DNA from: Betaproteobacteria bacterium
GTDB taxonomy: Bacteria > Pseudomonadota > Gammaproteobacteria > Burkholderiales > JAHFQX01
Length of the DNA: 63,301 nt
Direction of reading: 5' to 3'
Assembly (NCBI GenBank): GCA_023259135.1
Contig: JAHFQX010000013.1
Span: 1 to 63,301, forward strand
A program made the position numbers and the translations under genes. Positions 35,323-42,114 of this stretch are shown here, one piece after another. Position 1 is the stretch's first letter. The number at the start of each line of letters is the position of its first letter. Under the pieces are notes generated by a model, which was given only the letters and a program-made list of their open reading frames with translations, was not told where the DNA came from and did not search any database.

Positions 35323-35347
35323 CAATGCCTCGAATTCGAGGGCATTG
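35323..35347. repeat. 25-bp near-perfect palindrome centred on CGAATTCG
   Basis: CAATGCC-TCGAATTCGA-G-GGCATTG pairs throughout with one unpaired G. It lies between the IS21 remnant and the DUF6155 gene. On the minus strand it reads FNALEFEAL in an open frame of no recognised function (35278 to about 35396). Two further palindromes with the same CGAATTCG core lie at 36907 and 37181. Confidence 0.75.
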
Positions 35348-35396
35348 AAGTCGGCGTTGGCATTTGAGCGAAGTAAAGAATCCCTCGTCGTGGCTG

Positions 35397-35969
35397 TCAC
35401 TGGCGACCCAGATCCTCCTCGAGCCGCCCGACGACGTCGGCGACGAAATCGTGAAACCCCCATCCGATCCCGTCGCTCATCCGCTCCACTTCCGCGAGCC
35501 GGCCGCAGAACCGTGGATAAATCTCCCGCGCTTCGCCGCGCAACAGGGCGGCCAGCTCATCCAGCGCCGTCTCCACACTGTTGTAGAAACGCTCGTCGAT
35601 GTCCCCGTACTCGTGGGTAAATCTCGTGCCGTTCTCCACATAAGTCATCAGCAGTTCCGCCGTTCCGGGAACGTCGCGCGTCGCCCTGCGGTAATCGCGT
35701 ATCGCTTTGCGCGCTTCCCCCAGCTTCAGTTTGCCTTCGCCCCGCGCGGGAAAGAACTGCTCCACGATCTTGCGCCGATATTTTTCCAGAACCGCGCCGC
35801 CGTCCTCCAACTGACAGCGGGCCTCGATCAAATCACGGTTCCCGGCGGCCGCGTCGTAAAGTTCCTTCACCAGGGCGAGCAGCGCGGATTTCTCCCAGGT
35901 GAGGAGGCGTGGGCGGACCGCGCTCCAGCCGCCGGACTTCCTGCCTGGCTTCTTGGCCTTGTCTGGCAT
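35397..35969 (-). CDS. DUF6155-like protein
   Basis: A 190-residue helical protein of unknown function. It has a basic N-terminus (MPDKAKKPGRKSGGWSAVRP), then LEKYRRKIVEQFFPARGEGK followed by LKLGEARKAIRDYRR, TAELLMTYVENGTRFTHEYG, FYNSVETALDEL and GWGFHDFVADVV, which fits DUF6155. The ATG at 35969 is 12 nt after the stop of the hsdM fragment, on the same strand. Such genes often travel with restriction or defence loci; no role is established. Confidence 0.65.
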   Translation of the reverse strand: MPDKAKKPGRKSGGWSAVRPRLLTWEKSALLALVKELYDAAAGNRDLIEARCQLEDGGAVLEKYRRKIVEQFFPARGEGKLKLGEARKAIRDYRRATRDVPGTAELLMTYVENGTRFTHEYGDIDERFYNSVETALDELAALLRGEAREIYPRFCGRLAEVERMSDGIGWGFHDFVADVVGRLEEDLGRQ

Positions 35970-35981
35970 GAATCAATGAAG

Positions 35982-36305
35982 TTAGGCGTTCTTGAAGATG
36001 TCGCGAAAGAGCGGGGGGATGCCGGGGTTCTCCGGCATCTTGGCGATGGCCTCGGCGTAGAGGTTCAGGGTTTCATGCCCACCGAGCCCCGAACGCATCA
36101 GCTTAGCCCAGCCGTAGCGGGCATAGTCGCCGGCGAAGAACTTGCGCTTGCCGCCCAGTTCCTCTGCTTCGGCGTCCATGTCGTCCATGAACTTGTAGAT
36201 CAGCGCGATGGTGATCTGCTCGACCTGGCTCTTGGGGTCGGGCACCTTGCCCACGAGAATGTCGCGGGCGGTGTCGATGCGGCGCTTGGTGTCGGTATCG
36301 AGCAT
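35982..36305 (-). pseudogene. hsdM: type I restriction methylase HsdM, N-terminal fragment
   Basis: Only 107 residues remain: MLDTDTKRRIDTARDILVGK, VEQITIALIYKFMDDMDAEA, and ENPGIPPLFRDIFKNA followed by a stop. This is the helical N-terminal domain of HsdM; the SAM-binding and NPPF motifs expected after it are absent, so the methylase cannot work. The ATG overlaps the stop of the KilA-N gene by one base (TAATG), which shows the original operon. No hsdS was found. A small residual regulatory function is conceivable but not supported. Confidence 0.85.
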
Positions 36306-37129
36306 TACTTGAGGCGTTTCATGGTGTTGTCGGCCAGCAAGGTGCGCATCTGGGAGATGGCGATTTCGTTCAGCTTGCGAAGGCGTTCCGGCTGGGGCAG
36401 GCCCTGGCGGATGAGGACGGAGTTGAGACTTTCCAGATTGGTCAAGACGACCAGTTGCTCCAGCGGCGCATGATCGCGGATATTGCCCTCGGCATCGGGA
36501 TGGGATTCGCGCCATTGCTTGGCGGTCTGGCCGAAGAGGGCGACGTTGAGCAGGTCGGCTTCGTTGGCGTAAACCAGCATAGCCTGTTGTTTGGTGACGA
36601 CCGGGGGAATGAGCGTGTCCCTGATTGCGTCGGTGTGTATGCGGTAGTTGATCTTGGCCAGCGTGCGCTGGAGGTTCCACCCGAGCTTGAGCCGGTCGTT
36701 CTCCTCGTCCTTGAGGCGCTGGAATTCCTTGATGAGGTAGAGCTTGAATTCCGGGCTCAGCCAGGAGCCGAACTCGAAGGCAATGTCCTTGTGGGCGTAG
36801 GTCCCTCCGCCGTAACGTCCGGCCCGCGATTGAAATCCAATGGCGCCCGTGGCTTCGATCCACTTCCTGGGGGTCAGCGAGAAACTGTTGAGGCCGGCCT
36901 GTTTTCTAAAGGTCTCGAATTCGAGACCTTTAAAATCCGGGTTGTGGATTTGCTCCCAGATGCCGATCAATTCAAGGGTATTGCGATTGCGCATCCAGTT
37001 GTAGATCAGCGAATCATCGCCAAACTTTTTCGCCATGTCGGTAAGGGATATGAAGTCGTGATCGCTGCTCGAAACGATGGCGATGGCGGTACCCTGAACC
37101 TCGATAGTGCTTTTTCTTGATTTGCTCAT
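36305..37129 (-). CDS. KilA-N domain DNA-binding protein of the type I restriction locus
   Basis: A 274-residue protein that looks intact. The KilA-N domain spans about residues 20-115: DFISLTDMAKKFGDDSLIYN, WMRNRNTLELIGIWEQIHNP, GLNSFSLTPRKWIEATGAIG, YGGGTYAHKDIAFEFGSWLS, followed by a helical C-terminal part (EFKLYLIKEFQRLKDEENDR). Such proteins are often encoded between hsdR and hsdM, with unknown role, perhaps regulation. A 26-bp palindrome lies inside the gene and two more lie just upstream. It is the only gene of the locus without visible damage. Confidence 0.85.
   Translation of the reverse strand: MSKSRKSTIEVQGTAIAIVSSSDHDFISLTDMAKKFGDDSLIYNWMRNRNTLELIGIWEQIHNPDFKGLEFETFRKQAGLNSFSLTPRKWIEATGAIGFQSRAGRYGGGTYAHKDIAFEFGSWLSPEFKLYLIKEFQRLKDEENDRLKLGWNLQRTLAKINYRIHTDAIRDTLIPPVVTKQQAMLVYANEADLLNVALFGQTAKQWRESHPDAEGNIRDHAPLEQLVVLTNLESLNSVLIRQGLPQPERLRKLNEIAISQMRTLLADNTMKRLK
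36907..36932. repeat. 26-bp perfect palindrome inside the KilA-N gene
   Basis: TAAAGGTCTCGAA is followed directly by its reverse complement. The centre is CTCGAATTCGAG, as in the palindrome at 35323. In the gene it encodes FKGLEFETF. It would form a 13-bp hairpin in the mRNA or a dyad in DNA. Confidence 0.9.
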
Positions 37130-37161
37130 GGAGTCTGTCCTCGGGGATGGATAGCCCCAAA

Positions 37162-37208
37162 CCCATCGATTTCGATGGGATTAATTGTGGCGAATTCGCC
37201 ACAATTAA
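37162..37208. promoter_or_regulatory. two adjacent palindromes between hsdR and the KilA-N gene
   Basis: CCCATCGA-TT-TCGATGGG (37162-37179) is followed after one base by a 28-bp perfect palindrome (37181-37208), TTAATTGTGGCGAA plus its reverse complement. They fill the 104-nt gap after the hsdR stop and before the KilA-N start. They could be operators for an autoregulator, perhaps the KilA-N protein, or a hairpin that ends the hsdR message. Confidence 0.7.
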
Positions 37209-37233
37209 AACGATGTCTGGGTGGATTCATGGC

Positions 37234-38511
37234 TCAAGCTGCGAACTGATTCAAGGAGACGTAATCCTTGATGTATTCCGGGACCAGCGCGCGGTACTTG
37301 GCCGGCACCGCCTTGAAATCCCGCGTGGAAAACATCGGATGGGTCGCGAGCACGGTGAAATCCTTGCTATCGATAATGTGGCGCACTTGGCCGCTGGTGA
37401 CATAGGCCTTGAAAAAGGTCTTGATGGCGGGGATGGCCCCGGCCTCCTCGGGCTTGAAGTCGGCGACAAACTTGGCGAACTCCTCCTCCAGCAGTTCATC
37501 TTTCGATTTGAAGCGGGGGATCAGGCCGAAAACTTTTTCCAGGATCTCGCGCAGGGTCAGGCGCCGGTCCACGGCGGCGGCTTTGCGCAGCTTGTCGAGG
37601 GTGTAGTATTCCTCGGGCTTGTCGAAGATCTCGCGGTTCACGTAGTCGATGACGCGATCCCACTGCCCGGCATCGATCGCCTTGGCGATAGTCTCGTTCT
37701 CGCGCACCGTGTCCTCGAAGCGCTCGAAAAACATGCGATCGATCTTCATGCCCTCGGCGGTGATCTGCTCGACCAGGAACAGCACGCGGCTGGCGTTGCC
37801 TGAACGAAGGAAGAGCTTGACGACGGCCGCGGCTGTAAGCGTCTTGCCGGTGCCCGTGGCCATTTCAAACAGGAAACGGTCCTTGCCCACATCGACAGCA
37901 GCCTGAAGACTGTGAATGGCTTTCAGCTGATAGGGCCGGAGAAAACGGAGTTTGTTAGCCTGGATGTAGCTCGGGCGCTCCCCTTCGTTCTTCCATCCGG
38001 CCTCGGCCTGGTAACTCGGCCGCTGGGTGAGAACGATGTAATCGTCGCCGACCTGCTCGGCGATCAGGCGTTCCGGCTTCGGCGTGACCTTCTGGTAGCC
38101 GATGACCGAATCCGGGGTGGGAAAAGTGGTGATGACGTACGGGTTGCCGCGCTCAAGATCCCAGAAGTAATGCAGGTTGCCGCTGGAGAGAATGACGAAG
38201 CGACAATTCTGGGAGCGCGCGTACTTGCGGGCCTGTTCCTTGCCGACGAGCGGGTTCTTGTCCTCGGCTTTTGCTTCCAGGACGATAAGCGGGAAGCCTT
38301 TGGCGTCGAGCAGAAGGAAGTCGACGAATCCTTTTTCGGCCTTCTCGAAGTTCTCGCCGAGTGCGTCCAGATCCGCCGACTTGATCGTGACGCTCGGCTC
38401 CAGCCGAATGTTTGCAGGCGCGTTGCCTTCCTGAAAGAAACGCCAGCCAGCCGCTTCGAGCAGCTTGTTGATCTTGATGCGGGCTGTCGCTTCCTTCATT
38501 TTTTTCTGCAT
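37234..38511 (-). pseudogene. hsdR: type I restriction endonuclease HsdR with helicase core deleted in frame
   Basis: The open frame encodes 425 residues where the family has about 800. The nuclease domain is intact: a GFVDFLLLD...LIVLEAKAEDKNP core of the PD-(D/E)xK type. The helicase starts with LRPYQLKAIHSLQ and the Walker A motif FEMATGTGKTLTAAA, then after SRVLFLVE the sequence jumps to QITAEGMKIDRMFFERFEDT, which belongs after the helicase. Motifs II to VI are missing. The C-terminal domain follows normally to SLNQFAA. The junction is in frame, so a protein may be made, but it cannot translocate DNA. It is the first gene of the decayed locus. Confidence 0.85.
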
Positions 38512-38546
38512 TCAGTCGCGGTTAGCGTTGCTCGGCGGCCATTCGA

Positions 38547-38873
38547 TTAGGCCGTCCCGGCCTGATTACTGCGCGGCTTGGACTTCTCGCCTTCTCGCAG
38601 TCGCGGCAGCCGCCGGATCGCGGCGCCCGCTTTCGCTTCCGCCAGCCGCAGCTCGTACAGTTTCTGCAGGTTCAGCCAGAACTCAGGACTCGTGCCAAAA
38701 AAATGCGCCAGCCGCAGGGCGCTGTCACCCGTTACTGCGCGCTGGCCGTTCAGGATTCCGGTGATTCGGTTGGTCGGCACCTTGAGCTGCCGGCCGAGCT
38801 CGGCAGCGCTCATACCAAGTTGCTTGAGCTGCTCCGCAAGGTGTTGGCCTGGATGGATAGCAGTGCGTGCCAT
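38547..38873 (-). CDS. higA: HigA-family antitoxin / XRE-type regulator
   Basis: A 108-residue helix-turn-helix protein: IHPGQHLAEQLKQLGMSAAE, ELGRQLKVPTNRITGILNGQ, SALRLAHFFGTSPEFWLNLQ and KLYELRLAEAKAG, which is the HigA/VapI pattern. The ATG at 38873 fits the domain start; the ribosome site is weak. The region directly upstream holds only the C-terminal end of a HigB-like toxin, so the antitoxin is now an orphan. The C-terminal extension (LPRLREGEKSKPRSNQ) is variable in the family. It lies between the hsdR remnant and the amidase gene. Confidence 0.88.
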   Translation of the reverse strand: MARTAIHPGQHLAEQLKQLGMSAAELGRQLKVPTNRITGILNGQRAVTGDSALRLAHFFGTSPEFWLNLQKLYELRLAEAKAGAAIRRLPRLREGEKSKPRSNQAGTA

Positions 38874-38881
38874 GCTTTGTT

Positions 38882-38961
38882 CTCTTGGTGATCGTCCACG
38901 TTCTCGACGCCGGCCGGGCCGGGCAAGCAGTCCGGCCATTCGAAGCAGATGGTGATTGGGG
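38882..38961 (-). pseudogene. higB: HigB-like toxin, C-terminal remnant
   Basis: Upstream of higA on the minus strand one frame reads PITICFEWPDCLPGPAGVEN followed by VDDHQ. This resembles the end of HigB toxins (ITFRFEDGDAYDVEIVDYH). Only about 25 codons are recognisable; the catalytic core is gone. The assignment rests on this short match and the HigA neighbour. Confidence 0.5.
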
Positions 38962-39075
38962 CAGCATAGCGCCCGCTTAGCCGTTACGTCAATCGTAATG
39001 ACCGGAACGGCCAGGTTTTCCAGTGCGTCTGCGTTTCGACGCTGGCGTTAGCTGCTAGGTTGTGCGGGGCGTCTC

Positions 39076-39095
39076 CCATGCCCTCCTGGGCATGG
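39076..39095 (-). terminator. hairpin downstream of the amidase gene
   Basis: CCATGCCC-TCCT-GGGCATGG is a perfect 8-bp stem with a 4-nt loop, 23 nt past the amidase stop on the minus strand. A U-run is not evident, but the position suits transcription termination. Confidence 0.45.
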
Positions 39096-39117
39096 CTTGG
39101 CGCAGGGGATTTTCCTC

Positions 39118-40452
39118 TCACGGAGAGAAGTTGCTGGCCAGCTTGGCGCGGGCCAAGGGAGGATTGCCGGCGAAATAACGCTTGATCCCCGCCAGGATGG
39201 CGTCGGCCATCTTGTTTTGATAGGCGTCGTCCTTGAGCCGGCGTTCCTCTTCGGGGTTGCTGATAAAAGCGGTTTCGACCAGGATCGACGGGATGTCGGG
39301 GGCTTTCAGCACCGCGAAGCCGGCTTGCTCCACCTCGTTCTTGTGCAGGGTATTGATGCCGCCCAGTTCCGAAAGTACCGCCTTGCCCAGCTTGAGGCTG
39401 TCGGCGATGGTGGCGGTTTGGGACAGGTCCAACAAGGTTTGCTTGAGGAAGGGATCCCGCACGTCCAGATTGACGCCGCCGATCAAGTCCGCTTCATTTT
39501 CCCGCTTGGCCAGCCAGCGGGCCGCGGCCGAGGTGGCGCCCCGTTCCGACAGGGCGAACACCGAAGAGCCCCGGGCGTCGGGCCGGACGAAGGCGTCGGC
39601 GTGAACGGAAACGAACAAGTCGGCGTTGACTTGGCGGGCCTTTGTCACCCGGACGTGTAGCGGGATGAAATAGTCTCCGTCCCGGGTGAGCACCGCCCGC
39701 ATATTGGGCTGTCCGTCGATTCTGGCCTTGAGCTTGCGGGCGATGGCCAAGGTGACGTCTTTCTCGAAAGCGCCGCGGGCGCCCTTGGCTCCCGGGTCTT
39801 CGCCGCCGTGGCCGGCATCGATGGCGACGGTGACCAGACGGGCGATGGACAGTTTATTCTTGGCGGGATGTTCCGCCGGAGTTTTTTTCGTGGCGGGCTG
39901 TTGAGGCTCGTCGGGCGCGGTTTCCGGAGCCGGCGCCTGAACCTCGGCATCGTTCGCCGGAGGCGCAGCCTTGTCGGGCATGGGTTTGTGCTGGGTGCCT
40001 GTGCTTTCTCCGGGCTGGGCATGGGAGCGTTCCAGCAGGGCCATCAAAGGGTCTATCGGTTTGGCGGGATAGACGTCCAGGATCAAGCGATGTCCATAAT
40101 TTCCCGCCGGTTTCAGCGTGAACGATTGGGGGGCCGCTTCGGCTTTCAAATCCAGCACCAGCCGGGTGATGCCGGGTTTGAAGCGACCGACTCGAACGGT
40201 TTTGATGTAAGGGTCGGTGGGGCTGATCTTGGCGGAGAGCTGCTCCAGGACGGGAGTGACGTCCACGCCTTGCAAATCCAGCACCAGCCGTTCGGGGTTT
40301 TTCACGGACAGCAAGCTGTGCTCGATGGGAGCACGGGATTCGAGGGTGATGCGGGTGTATTCCTCGGCCGGCCAAACCCGCACCGCATCCACCGTGGTTC
40401 CGGCCCATCCATAGCACGGCAGCAGCAGGGCGGAGAGTCCCAAGAGCGCCAT
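39118..40452 (-). CDS. amiC: N-acetylmuramoyl-L-alanine amidase with AMIN domain (AmiC type)
   Basis: A 444-residue exported cell-wall hydrolase acting in daughter-cell separation. After a signal peptide (MALLGLSALLLPCYGWAG) comes an AMIN domain (about 20-130, DAVRVWPAEEYTRITLESRA) that targets the division site, a Pro-rich linker (about 145-195) and the Amidase_3 zinc domain: VTVAIDAGHGGEDPGAKG, ADLFVSVHADAF, NEVEQAGFAVLKA and PSILVETAFISNPEEE, with His/Glu ligands present. The ATG at 40452 is used; longer readings run into tsaE. The usual neighbour mutL does not follow; a decayed restriction island does. Confidence 0.9.
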   Translation of the reverse strand: MALLGLSALLLPCYGWAGTTVDAVRVWPAEEYTRITLESRAPIEHSLLSVKNPERLVLDLQGVDVTPVLEQLSAKISPTDPYIKTVRVGRFKPGITRLVLDLKAEAAPQSFTLKPAGNYGHRLILDVYPAKPIDPLMALLERSHAQPGESTGTQHKPMPDKAAPPANDAEVQAPAPETAPDEPQQPATKKTPAEHPAKNKLSIARLVTVAIDAGHGGEDPGAKGARGAFEKDVTLAIARKLKARIDGQPNMRAVLTRDGDYFIPLHVRVTKARQVNADLFVSVHADAFVRPDARGSSVFALSERGATSAAARWLAKRENEADLIGGVNLDVRDPFLKQTLLDLSQTATIADSLKLGKAVLSELGGINTLHKNEVEQAGFAVLKAPDIPSILVETAFISNPEEERRLKDDAYQNKMADAILAGIKRYFAGNPPLARAKLASNFSP

Positions 40453-40484
40453 GGCGCGCCACCGACTCCGGGCTGAAGGAAAAT

Positions 40485-40982
40485 TTATCGAGGAGGCTGA
40501 GGTTCGTCCGGACAGTTGCGGAGAGCGGCCAACACCCGCCGTCCTGCCGGAGTATGGGCGGTCACGGTGGCGATGCGGCCGGGTTCCGCCCATTGCAAGG
40601 CGACAGAAATGTCCGGAGGGGGAAGTGTCCCCTCGGCTTTCTCCGGCCATTCCACCACCCAGGTGGCATGTTCGGAGAGGTATTCCCGGAAGCCAGCGTC
40701 CTGCCATTCCTGGGGTTCCTTGAGCCGATAAAAATCAAAGTGATACAAGTCTAACTTAGAAAGAGGATAAAGTTCAAGCAGGTTGTAGCTGGGGCTTTTG
40801 ACTTTTTCCCGATAACCCAGTGCCCGCAACAGGCCTCGCACCAGGGTGGTTTTCCCCGCGCCCAGGTTGCCGTGGAGGTAAACCGTCATTCCGGGTTCCA
40901 GCCCTTCGGCAAGGCATCTTCCCAGGTGTAAAGTGGCGCTTTCGTCGGGGAGCGGGATGGTGCGGGAAGCGAAGCTGGACAT
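40485..40982 (-). CDS. tsaE: tRNA threonylcarbamoyladenosine biosynthesis ATPase TsaE
   Basis: A 165-residue cytosolic P-loop ATPase needed with TsaB and TsaD for t6A modification of ANN-decoding tRNAs. Walker A is HGNLGAGKTTLVRGLLRALG (residues about 38-57), then KSPSYNLLELYPL, LYHFDFYRLKEPQEW and WVVEWPEKAEGTLP, all typical. Length is normal. Its ATG shares the CATG tetranucleotide with the divergent queG start, so the two genes have no intergenic space. amiC follows 32 nt downstream. Confidence 0.93.
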   Translation of the reverse strand: MSSFASRTIPLPDESATLHLGRCLAEGLEPGMTVYLHGNLGAGKTTLVRGLLRALGYREKVKSPSYNLLELYPLSKLDLYHFDFYRLKEPQEWQDAGFREYLSEHATWVVEWPEKAEGTLPPPDISVALQWAEPGRIATVTAHTPAGRRVLAALRNCPDEPQPPR

Positions 40983-42114
40983 GGCAAGCGGCCGGCATGG
41001 CGAGGAGGCGCCAGTGTATCAGACGGCCGATTGGGCAGCCTTGGTCGCGCAAATCAAGGTCTGGGGCCGGGATCTGGGGTTCCGGCAGGTCGGGATTGCC
41101 GCCACGGATTTGGGGGAAACGGAGTCCCGGCTGCTGGATTGGCTGGCGGCGGGCTGCCATGGCGATATGGATTACCTGGCGCGTCACGGCACCCGACGCA
41201 CCCGGCCGGCGGAATTGGTGCCGGGGACGCTGCGCATCCTTTCCGCCCGGATGGATTATCGGTCTTCCGAAGGACGGGACGCGGAGACGGTGCTGGCCGA
41301 TCCCGAGCTGGGATACGTGGCCCGTTACGCCCTGGGGCGGGATTACCACAAGGTGCTGCGGCGGCGCTTGCAGGTATTGGCAAGGCGGATTGCCGAGGCG
41401 GTGGGGCCATTTCGGCATCGGTTGTTCGTGGACAGCGCTCCGGTGATGGAGGTGGAACTGGCGGCGCGGGCCGGCCTGGGGTGGCGGGGCAAGAATACCC
41501 TGCTGCTCAACCGGGACGGGGGCTCGCTGTTTTTCCTGGGGGAAATCTACACCGATCTGCCCTTGCCGGTGGAGCCGCCGGAGCAGGATCACTGCGGCAC
41601 TTGCCGCAAGTGCCTGGATATCTGCCCGACGGCGGCCTTTCTCGGCCCCTATCGCCTGGATGCGCGGCGTTGCGTGTCCTATCTGACCATCGAACATCGG
41701 GGCAGCATTCCACTGGAATTGCGTCCCTTGCTGGGCAACCGGATCTATGGGTGCGACGATTGCCAGTGGGTCTGTCCGTGGAATCGTTTCGCCCGGTTGC
41801 CGGGCATCGCCGATTTCGCCCCGCGCAACGGCTTGGATGGGGCGAAGCTGGTGGATTTGTTCGCTTGGAGCGAGGCGGAATTCCTGGCCCGGTTGCAAGG
41901 CAGCCCGATCCGGCGCATCGGCCATGAACGCTGGTTGCGCAATCTGGCCGTGGCCTTGGGCAACGCTCCCACCTCCCTGGCCATCATCGCGGCGTTGCGT
42001 GCTCGCCGTGAGCATCCTTCCCCGCTGGTCCGGGAGCATGTGCTGTGGGCATTGCAGCGCCACGGCGCCGAACCGGAAGGGGCGGATTCTTCGGGTGTTA
42101 AAATAACGCCATGA
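40981..42114 (+). CDS. queG: epoxyqueuosine reductase QueG
   Basis: A 377-residue cobalamin- and Fe-S-dependent reductase for the last step of queuosine synthesis in tRNA. Seen: the N-terminal IKVWGRDLGFRQVGIAATDL, VDSAPVMEVELAARAGLGWR with the catalytic Asp, CGTCRKCLDICPTAAF and GCDDCQWVCPWNRF, which hold two [4Fe-4S] clusters, and a HEAT-like C-terminus (VREHVLWALQRHG). The ATG at 40981 overlaps the divergent tsaE ATG; an in-frame ATG at 40933 would lie inside tsaE and is not favoured. The stop overlaps the dnaE start (ATGA), so dnaE is probably coupled. Confidence 0.94.
   Translation: MASGRHGEEAPVYQTADWAALVAQIKVWGRDLGFRQVGIAATDLGETESRLLDWLAAGCHGDMDYLARHGTRRTRPAELVPGTLRILSARMDYRSSEGRDAETVLADPELGYVARYALGRDYHKVLRRRLQVLARRIAEAVGPFRHRLFVDSAPVMEVELAARAGLGWRGKNTLLLNRDGGSLFFLGEIYTDLPLPVEPPEQDHCGTCRKCLDICPTAAFLGPYRLDARRCVSYLTIEHRGSIPLELRPLLGNRIYGCDDCQWVCPWNRFARLPGIADFAPRNGLDGAKLVDLFAWSEAEFLARLQGSPIRRIGHERWLRNLAVALGNAPTSLAIIAALRARREHPSPLVREHVLWALQRHGAEPEGADSSGVKITP

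Noticed and set aside
35278-35463. 61-codon minus-strand frame beside the IS21 remnant
   Set aside because: It overlaps the DUF6155 gene in another frame and has no ribosome site; the conserved-looking LEFE part is explained by the palindrome.
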